This document shows, one piece after another, positions 28,201 through 33,405 of a stretch of 44,995 nt of DNA (positions within the stretch are counted from its first letter, which is position 1; every line of letters begins with the position of its first letter). The notes below the pieces were generated by a model. The model was not told the origin of the DNA. It searched no databases and was given only the letters and a program-made list of their open reading frames with translations. The stretch comes from Treponema sp. (GTDB taxonomy: Bacteria; Spirochaetota; Spirochaetia; Treponematales; Breznakiellaceae). Made by a program: the position numbers and the translations under genes. The stretch lies in NCBI GenBank assembly GCA_009786715.1, contig WQRN01000005.1:1-44995 (forward strand), read 5' to 3'.

Positions 28201-30857
28201 TCTATGCCGAATTGGAAGAAATAGCCTATGAAATATTCAAGGATGACGAAGATTCTCCGGGAAAATTTACATCTCATATCGGTAAATCTCCTGAAACGAA
28301 ACCAAATGATGAGATAACGAAAAAAAGAAGCGATATTTTTGTCCATGAAGGCACAGGCGAATTAGGCCGTATGATGTCCGATTTTATATATTGGTCAGTA
28401 ATTGAATGTTACGGATCTGCAGAATTAAATACGGCTGACTGGGACAAGCGAATGTGGGATGACGAAGGAAGCTGGTTTGAAGCGCCTTCGCTTCGCACTG
28501 TCGGCACAATTGCATGTTCAATAATAGCTGGCATTGTGTCAGCAGGCACTCTGGGTTTAACCGCCATAGCGCTTTCTGTCGCGATAAGTTCATCAAGTGA
28601 ATATGTATTTACCGTATTGGATGTAGCGCAGGGATACAAAACCTACGATGAAGGCGCTTTCCATTTTGGAAAAACCTTATTGATAAACACGGCAACAAGT
28701 TTAGCTTCAGGTTTATTCAGCGGTATAGACGGCGCGGCTAACATCTTCAGCACAGGGCTTACACAAACCGCAACAACCGCCGCAACCGGCGCAATCAGCA
28801 CAGTTGCCGCACAAACAATCATGACAGGCTTACAAACAATTACGGTAGGCTTAACTACCAGCCTTTTAAACGGAATAACCTACAGCAGCGAAGAAGGCTT
28901 CGGTTATTCGAGCGAAATCCTGGTGGCTGGTATAAAGGGGATGCTTACAAACGCAGCGACAGCCATGACCGCTACTCTAGTCTCATCTAGCTTAACTGCA
29001 TTAAACAGCGGAGTTGATATGAGTAAATTGACAGGTTATAATAAATTAAACAAAACCGATATTCAAAATTTAAACAATCTTGTAGGCTCTCTGGCGAGTC
29101 AAGGCATAAATTACGCATTAGGGAATGACTTTACACTAAATGTGCTTAATCTCGGTCTTTTCACAAATAACGCGCATAACAGCGGCTTACTAGAACTGCA
29201 TTTAGGCCGTGACGGCGTTTCGATGAACATCGGCACAGGAGGCGCAAATGTCAGCATTGACAACCTGATTAGTTCCGTTAGAGGAGCTATGGTTTGGAAT
29301 GTTAACACTCAGATTGATAAATACATAAAAAATCAAAGCGGGGAAGACGGAAACAATTTTAATTCTCACATTGCATTACGCGCTCAATATGGCTACGGAG
29401 ATACTGTTCAAGTGGGTCAATTATGGGATATACTGAACGGAAGAACACTTTTAAATACTGACGCTGATGGTGAGTATGCTGCAGAAACGACCAGAAATAA
29501 TGATGAGAACAAAGTTATTAATCTAACTGGATATGCGCAAAATATGAGTGTAGAAGATCAAATGCGGCTTGCGATACTTCTTGGACATGAAGCTTATAGG
29601 GATGGTTATACAACAAATGATAATTATCTTGAAACACAATCGGCTACATTGGCACATACACAAATGGCAATAAGAATGATAATGGGTAAGGAAAATTTGA
29701 ATATAGATACAAATCTAGGAAGAGATATTGAAGAATATCTAAAAGCCATACAAAATAAAGATATGTCTTCATTCAATGCATATGTTGACGCAAATTATGA
29801 CTCAAGCGCAGATTATTGGAAGCTTGTTTTAGATCAAGATAATGTAGCTCGCTTTGAATGGGATGGTGAGTATTCATTTGATTTGACAGCAATGGGGATT
29901 TCTGACAGGATGGATCAATTAGATAATCAAACCATGTGGACAATATATAATATGAGTGAAAATGAACTATCTTTTGATGATTTTAAAAATGCCGTAGGAA
30001 AATTCGATACCCTAAATTCTGTTATGATAAATTTTGAAAAGGCTTTAAATGTAGATCCTATTAATACAATGTCGATCAACTCTTTTAAAGAGCATCAATC
30101 ATTGTTTTTTAATGCTCTACGAGATGTAGGTTCATCTGGATTGCTGGCTGAAAAAGCAGCAAATGTTTTACCACTTATCGAGGAATCAAATGTTTTCGCC
30201 AATGGCGGAGGAGCACTTACTGGTTATTTTGGATGGAGAATTATAAATGAAAATTTTCAATGGCATAATGCTTGGGATTTAGGAGCAAGGGGAGATAGCA
30301 GACTTGTTGCTCCAATGAGTGGAACATTATCATTAAGTTTTACAGAAAAGCTTGGATTACAATTAATAACAAGCGGTGAAAATAATGAATCTATCACTTA
30401 TTCACATTCTGACGCTTCATCTATTAAATATTTTGTTGAATTATATACAACTAATGGAGTTAATATGAATGATGAATATCAACTAACAGGTATACAAAAC
30501 AAGATGATTATTGGAGTTATGGGTAATACAGGAACTCTTTCTCAATTACCGCATGTAGATATAATTTATAAACAAGGTATACTTGAACAAGATCCAGCTT
30601 TGTTTTTTTATCGAAACGGAAATAATGTTTCTTATCCGGTTACAGATTATGCAAGATTTATGACTGGGCTAAGTAAAGAAATTAATAAAGCAAATATTTC
30701 TTTATCTAATAATCAGATCTCTAATATATATAATTTCCTAAATACTGATGACGGTAAAAATGCAACTGTAAATTTTATAAATATTGGAGCAAAAAGTAAT
30801 AACTATTACCAGTTTGTTCAAACTCTTATACTACAACAATTAAGGAGTACTCCATGA
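22272..30857 (+). CDS. giant secreted helical protein with degenerate M23-like C-terminus
   Basis: ATG 22272 is chosen over the in-frame TTG 22260 because GGAG lies 6 bases upstream and a signal peptide follows (cleavage near LFSQPG). The product is 2861 residues. Residues about 35-2000 are mostly helical and charged, with Trp-rich helical modules near 310-390 and 1680-1775. About 2075-2280 is Gly/Ala/Ser/Thr-rich and hydrophobic, possibly membrane-interacting. About 2430-2470 contains GHEAYRDG (His 2439, Glu 2440) and a later AHT His 2462. About 2640-2780 resembles an M23/LytM peptidase: HNAWDLG (His 2665, Asp 2669), YSHSD (His 2712) and LPHVDI (His 2761, Asp 2763 where M23 has the second His of HxH). 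Architecture recalls giant spirochaetal secreted proteins. The C-terminal ~450 residues differ in codon use. Function unknown; peptidoglycan or surface role inferred. Confidence 0.85.
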   Translation: MKLKFLNKSISFILIFTLITGLFPPFLFSQPGPSPFSEVKGFNNSVFENHFSRADREINPDRWMSEARFGITQAICAWELTAEKLYDNPDELNTAKNKLEKWSEEELEKRFSQWLIGRFFGKAAEDVFLELVNSFGETQKKYSWHLDDEGNIIFDAQTGNPLVIRPSDEDREFFHDLILWRGETDNILKTTNASYNSVIINISPELLAYIPLDLRETMSGVISETINLQSISLKNEFENIAAREERIFSSRRTRDIWSLRNKSENEAARIFTNKLITETEETCKQGIEELNTRIEQAQTDAGDLAILGEEWLRLYQEQFERGLKAWEEAEERFFIRRIEWEQDSFNLFSRGEETWFAAFNKFEEERNNWEISAGKLFDAGWKMFSDISEDFTKSITDAKEEFKLNAEMRIGEGKTKVKALIDMYLLCSSAALSALENYKFWESKNNTAEMEKSNSSYISYLEKASEARQNIFDNYGELFGTGTLKDVLSPDAVSDDFYLDDYQIALIKSRALVLYWERKTEIANSIMTYASELTAGRITETEGLLAWEEAKEAYNNSLLDYETEFKKLNDIGANIQLQIKKLNNLAEKMKTEEEILDKLTNEYSALVSLSIGSQEEYYLKNFNNIYKTLVKDYISFAKTGADAKYIKILEYGKQWDIAEKQFTANEILNILINGGGDLPSLAEVENNASKDSDSLINLKIRLASIDFLSGSLSSSADWYSKIKGLILTEEERADIFGEKLIARLVEDYNSISLLLNEKLSEYDLIDSADYLAQYYEEYYFCEGLLILYSNLSQTCSFLQEEIWQDNLNSLTSFLNDYGIEQIGAAVLNIENISEAIYEKSGNFIHNASLFIIDFENIFTNIHHWLEYEINCWKDSFISYLAAYALSKNIKPVKNSAKLSSEYEEIWAECLLLADTGQIDNTLIEKVKNMNILNYMLQITESWEAYNSRCLSGKENHWREYLLDEYLTEKDDSINLVSSLNEGILADALYYAKYFTNRINDSFIINSNKNTIIEHSVQYYYNFYSNEVVKAIVNFNSLNAHYNEFSNAYKTYENSKLTPEEITNELTQLNEKLIEQEEKYNLAKGKYSEEAVTFSNLGSNYDGQYKYLNQLYDKTEQKRFEYEIQDAIQRWASTSYLNTDNIDLENTKNKLLKARTVFNVLSDIFSGNSASPSGDPEYETLFTAYKQSINAKMKTLETVDLLSSEIFNEYTNNQTLYSNYQSSLNQLGSPDQSMFDHITVKDGRLAFAKNESNKEALDNFFSAANDSLNEPYKISLYEDSLRNLSQSMTKYFEDPEKFMQWSLARDYLLLSLIDTDDELCPFKKYYTGIDDYKEDGSIGKLTVKTGINIFKKTEIKVYEYLNSIGRFASYSSLCEETWTNLSEEEKKDLEYYVILTLSNSNNYSAGFGKLYAYETCINVGNYVRDNLIIRSEGIVFGISNTIQDIHKLVEINSNTLENIYPVCFELENQVNNWTAKLKQTLSLIETNKKPYQDSCEKINLLENRKSGNEYIKWEDIKNSLSVSSKMPDEDITKIKTYWDAMQKSSNDKFNSVSMALVSLLNWTEKEEENNKNALEKYWLDAVQTQKMNENIFHNAAEKYILGLINLDELKKAADKAYFKNVVTSKQHLNNMHAVVLESLLLYENKKTNFNYIFSAIGSELIAITEKTIKDRYNAELSAREAEWNQQLAGLADKLMEWQKSAVQIIENGRNDWNAGLQKLETAYMRWYANFKNEYDRVSGEWSLAYLAGLEDKEIWLEQAANAFYQASSESLLSLIGTEGERLSRFIDTREPISVSVDTDQAQSIITDLLRSSGIVNMSYALGSINNIANASSPLVRRGVGGISVWDAALVKTEASDLARKANKEIADEEAKKLAYNARLHAEEAVKNLTENVETANDKFRENIDNAFIFNGLWNKSGNDYVKNVLKGSTLFDPVITTSVTIKGYADYIMEDITLKTNINETHLRSLDSIAINALLKNVYAELEEIAYEIFKDDEDSPGKFTSHIGKSPETKPNDEITKKRSDIFVHEGTGELGRMMSDFIYWSVIECYGSAELNTADWDKRMWDDEGSWFEAPSLRTVGTIACSIIAGIVSAGTLGLTAIALSVAISSSSEYVFTVLDVAQGYKTYDEGAFHFGKTLLINTATSLASGLFSGIDGAANIFSTGLTQTATTAATGAISTVAAQTIMTGLQTITVGLTTSLLNGITYSSEEGFGYSSEILVAGIKGMLTNAATAMTATLVSSSLTALNSGVDMSKLTGYNKLNKTDIQNLNNLVGSLASQGINYALGNDFTLNVLNLGLFTNNAHNSGLLELHLGRDGVSMNIGTGGANVSIDNLISSVRGAMVWNVNTQIDKYIKNQSGEDGNNFNSHIALRAQYGYGDTVQVGQLWDILNGRTLLNTDADGEYAAETTRNNDENKVINLTGYAQNMSVEDQMRLAILLGHEAYRDGYTTNDNYLETQSATLAHTQMAIRMIMGKENLNIDTNLGRDIEEYLKAIQNKDMSSFNAYVDANYDSSADYWKLVLDQDNVARFEWDGEYSFDLTAMGISDRMDQLDNQTMWTIYNMSENELSFDDFKNAVGKFDTLNSVMINFEKALNVDPINTMSINSFKEHQSLFFNALRDVGSSGLLAEKAANVLPLIEESNVFANGGGALTGYFGWRIINENFQWHNAWDLGARGDSRLVAPMSGTLSLSFTEKLGLQLITSGENNESITYSHSDASSIKYFVELYTTNGVNMNDEYQLTGIQNKMIIGVMGNTGTLSQLPHVDIIYKQGILEQDPALFFYRNGNNVSYPVTDYARFMTGLSKEINKANISLSNNQISNIYNFLNTDDGKNATVNFINIGAKSNNYYQFVQTLILQQLRSTP
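27764..27802 (+). repeat. possible dispersed-repeat insertion within the giant gene
   Basis: The in-frame peptide SSPLVRRGVGGIS is out of character with the helical sequence around it. From memory, SPLVRRGVGG-like peptides appear in many unrelated bacterial ORFs where a short dispersed DNA repeat has inserted in frame. The DNA core is CTTGTAAGACGCGGGG followed by TAGGAGG. This is recollection plus inference, with no second copy in this window. Confidence 0.35.
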
Positions 30858-32194
30858 AAAAATATTTTATATCATTTATTTTAATTATTCTTCATTGTGT
30901 AACAGCTTTTACACAGAACAAAGATGATTTTTTTACAAATGGAAGCTCAACCATTATAGCTTACATCGGAGAAGATACCTCTGTCATTATTCCTTCTCAG
31001 ATTGACGGCGTTAGAATAACTGCCATCGGAAATAACGCCTTTAGCAAAAAAAAATTGACAAACATTATTATACCTGACAGTATTACTACTATAGGAGATT
31101 GGTCGTTTAATAACAACCAACTAACATCTATTAATCTTCCTGCTAGTCTTACATACATCGGCAGAGGCGCTTTTGCCGGAAATCAACTAACAAGTATTTC
31201 TATACCAGATGGAATCACTACAATTGCAAGTAATACATTTCATAGCAATCGTTTAACATCCGTTTTATTACCTAACGGTATTATAAGTATCGGTTCCCAA
31301 GCATTTTCCCGTAATCAACTGACAGCTGTTATAATACCAGATAAAGTAAATGTTATTAATAGCGATGCATTTTCGCATAATAAGATAACATCTGTCACTT
31401 TGCCAGATGGTATTACCGCTATTGATAGTTATGTATTTTCTAATAACCAATTAACCACTATTATTATCCCTTCAGGTGTAAAAACAATTGGATGGTATGC
31501 TTTCTCACAAAATCAACTTACTTCTGCAGTAATACCTAATGGTGTTACAACTATTGGCGACAAAGCTTTTATAGATAATAAATTAACTTCAATAATTATA
31601 CCTGATAGTGTTATATCAATTGGAAAAGAAGCTTTTGCGCGTAATCAATTAACTTCTGTTTCAATACCCAATGGTGTTACTACAATTAACGAGGGGACAT
31701 TCAGCGGAAATAAATTAACATCTATTACTCTGACTAGCAATATAACATTAATTAATGATGATGCATTTAGATTTAATCAATTAAAATCTATTAGTATACC
31801 AACTGGCGTTATTTCCATAGGTAAATGTGCATTTTCACAAAATGAACTACAGTCGGTCATATTACCTAACAGTATTATTATAATAAAAGAAGGAGCTTTC
31901 TTAGAAAATCAAATAACATCTGTTGATCTAGGTAATAGTATTACTTCAATCGCAAATAGTTCATTTCAAAATAATAAATTAACACAAATTAATGTACCAA
32001 GCAGTGTTACTTTTATCGGAGAAAACGCCTTTACATCAAATAGATTATCAAAAGTTATTATAGGTAGTAATGTTATGTTAAGTAGATTAAATTATTCTGT
32101 ATTTGATAATAATTTAGATAATTTATATGAAACCAATAATAAAAAAGCTGGTACATATGAATACAAAAACGGCAGTTGGAATATAACAAATTAA
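30854..32194 (+). CDS. secreted BspA/TpLRR-type leucine-rich-repeat protein
   Basis: This 446-residue protein has a signal peptide (cleavage near AFTQNK) and about 16 tandem 22-residue repeats of the form F(S)xNQLTSxxIPxGVTTIGxxA. This is the LRR_5 (TpLRR) pattern of BspA-like surface proteins, which mediate adhesion and protein binding. A short Tyr-rich tail follows. The ATG overlaps the stop of the giant gene (ATGA), so both are probably made together. The ribosome-binding site lies within a perfect palindrome, GGAGTACTCC, directly before the ATG. Alanine codons are mostly GCT/GCA, unlike most of the window. It could be a surface binder, a partner of the giant protein, or a protective protein against it; only the first is supported by family knowledge. 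Confidence 0.92.
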   Translation: MKKYFISFILIILHCVTAFTQNKDDFFTNGSSTIIAYIGEDTSVIIPSQIDGVRITAIGNNAFSKKKLTNIIIPDSITTIGDWSFNNNQLTSINLPASLTYIGRGAFAGNQLTSISIPDGITTIASNTFHSNRLTSVLLPNGIISIGSQAFSRNQLTAVIIPDKVNVINSDAFSHNKITSVTLPDGITAIDSYVFSNNQLTTIIIPSGVKTIGWYAFSQNQLTSAVIPNGVTTIGDKAFIDNKLTSIIIPDSVISIGKEAFARNQLTSVSIPNGVTTINEGTFSGNKLTSITLTSNITLINDDAFRFNQLKSISIPTGVISIGKCAFSQNELQSVILPNSIIIIKEGAFLENQITSVDLGNSITSIANSSFQNNKLTQINVPSSVTFIGENAFTSNRLSKVIIGSNVMLSRLNYSVFDNNLDNLYETNNKKAGTYEYKNGSWNITN

Positions 32195-32198
32195 ACAG

Positions 32199-32244
32199 AA
32201 GGCGTACAAGATTAATTATAGTAATTATTTTGTGCGCCTTTTTT
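32199..32244 (+). terminator. intrinsic terminator closing the 23-kb operon
   Basis: AAGGCGTACAA (32199-32209) pairs with TTGTGCGCCTT (32230-32240), with one G-T pair and a 20-base loop. A T-run (32239-32244) follows. It starts 4 bases after the LRR stop codon. This is the clearest terminator in the window. Confidence 0.85.
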
Positions 32245-32271
32245 ATTATTTCAATTAATTTGAAATTTATG

Positions 32272-32300
32272 TAGACAAATAAAAATATATATGTCATAAT
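32272..32300 (+). promoter_or_regulatory. promoter of the lipoprotein gene at 32329
   Basis: TAGACA (32272-32277) and CATAAT (32295-32300) are separated by 17 bases. Each matches five of six consensus positions. It follows the terminator and precedes a strong ribosome-binding site (TAGGAGG, 32317-32323). Confidence 0.6.
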
Positions 32301-32328
32301 GTATACTAATGATTTTTAGGAGGTATTT

Positions 32329-32808
32329 ATGAAAATTAAAATTTTAACGGCGTTATTTGTGTGTATTACTTTATTGTTCTTTGGCTGTGTCAGCGAACCA
32401 AAAAGTATAAATTTTAATGATTTAACGTCTAAAACATTTATATTAAATTATACCAGTTATATGACAAATATGGATGAATACAATAAAGACATATCAAACC
32501 TTTATGTATTACTGCCTATTCAATCAGTCATTAATAAAATAGAAAAGGAATACAATATAAAAATTGATACAAGTCTATATTCCAGTTCAGAAGCAGAGTT
32601 AAAAGAATACAACGGATTTATGCCGAATTATTTTATACAAATTCCAACAGAAGTACCGCAGCGTGCAAGAATACATTTTCATAATTTTAATCAAGAAAAA
32701 GAAGCTCAAGCCATTATATTTTTATCAATATATGAAAATGGGAATGTAAGTCACCAAAGCAGTTACACTATAAATATCCCAAAAGAATCATTATTTGTTA
32801 AACAATAA
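32329..32808 (+). CDS. small lipoprotein, apparently truncated by a frameshift
   Basis: The 159-residue product has a lipoprotein signal peptide (lipobox FFGC, Cys at about residue 20). The mature part has beta-like segments and several Tyr/Asn-rich stretches. I do not recognise the family. TAGGAGG lies 5 bases upstream of the ATG. The encoded protein stops at 32808, but the +1 frame continues for about 45 protein-like codons to 32956, so the original protein was probably about 205 residues. Codon use is AT-rich like the LRR gene before it. Confidence 0.75.
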   Translation: MKIKILTALFVCITLLFFGCVSEPKSINFNDLTSKTFILNYTSYMTNMDEYNKDISNLYVLLPIQSVINKIEKEYNIKIDTSLYSSSEAELKEYNGFMPNYFIQIPTEVPQRARIHFHNFNQEKEAQAIIFLSIYENGNVSHQSSYTINIPKESLFVKQ

Positions 32809-32956
32809 CCCGGGAGCTAATGTATTTTTATTTAAATACACAAAAAATGAAAATACTTATATTAGTGCGCGGATTAATAATAAATATGAAAAATGTATCC
32901 ATATAAATTTGAACGGAAAAGGTGCCTTCAAATTTCCACTTGACAAAGATTATTAA
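32774..32956 (+). pseudogene. out-of-frame C-terminal tail of the lipoprotein gene
   Basis: In the +1 frame relative to the lipoprotein, an open stretch runs from after the stop at 32771-32773 to TAA at 32954-32956. Its distal part (NVFLFKYTKNENTYISARIN, then KGAFKFPLDKDY) has normal protein character. It has no ribosome-binding site or sensible start of its own. A single-base loss or gain between 32774 and 32808 would join both parts. A sequencing error is the main alternative. Confidence 0.5.
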
Positions 32957-32994
32957 CGCAAATAATCTTCAAGGTATAAGGAAAAAAAGAAGAA

Positions 32995-33348
32995 TTGAAA
33001 ACGATTTTTGTTGTTGACGACAGTGACACTAATCTGGCGAAAGCAGAAGAGGCGTTGGAAAATAATTTCAACGTAATGACAATTCCTTCTGCGGCAAAAA
33101 TGTTTGTACTTTTGGAAAAAATAAGGCCTTCCATAATATTACTTGATATAGAAATGCCTGAAATGAACGGATTTGAGGCGTTAGAAAAGTTAAAAATCGG
33201 CAGCTGGGCGGATATTCCTGTAATATTTTTAACCGGCACAAAAGACGCTTCAATCGAAGAAAGAAGCGCGGCGCTTGGAGCCGCAGGCATTATAACTAAA
33301 CCGTTTTCACCATCCATACTGCAAAATATGATAAATTCACACATTTAA
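32995..33348 (+). CDS. single-domain response regulator (receiver)
   Basis: The 117-residue protein is a complete CheY-like receiver: acidic pair VVDDS near residues 6-10, phosphorylatable Asp in LLDIEMPEMNG, conserved Thr in FLTGT, and Lys in ITKPF. There is no output domain. The start is TTG 32995, giving MKTIFVVDDSD, the usual N-terminus. A TAAGGA at 32977-32982 is the closest ribosome-binding site but a little distant. It sits 57 bases before a hybrid histidine kinase gene, so it probably receives or shuttles phosphate in the same phosphorelay. Confidence 0.9.
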   Translation: MKTIFVVDDSDTNLAKAEEALENNFNVMTIPSAAKMFVLLEKIRPSIILLDIEMPEMNGFEALEKLKIGSWADIPVIFLTGTKDASIEERSAALGAAGIITKPFSPSILQNMINSHI

Positions 33349-33405
33349 TGCAAATATCATGATTTATATATTATACTTTATTGTAGAGCAGTATGGAGGA
33401 TTGTT

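Noticed and set aside
30844..30853. GGAGTACTCC as a translation-blocking hairpin
   Set aside because: With a loop of two bases or none, it cannot form a stable intramolecular hairpin; only noted as a palindrome.
30990..32080. Regular ~66-base periodicity resembling a repeat array
   Set aside because: It is protein-level LRR repetition in a coding frame with diverged DNA and no spacers, not a CRISPR array.
32820..32906. A 28-codon ATG frame after the small lipoprotein gene
   Set aside because: No ribosome-binding site or protein character; the overlapping +1 frame is a better explanation as a frameshifted tail.
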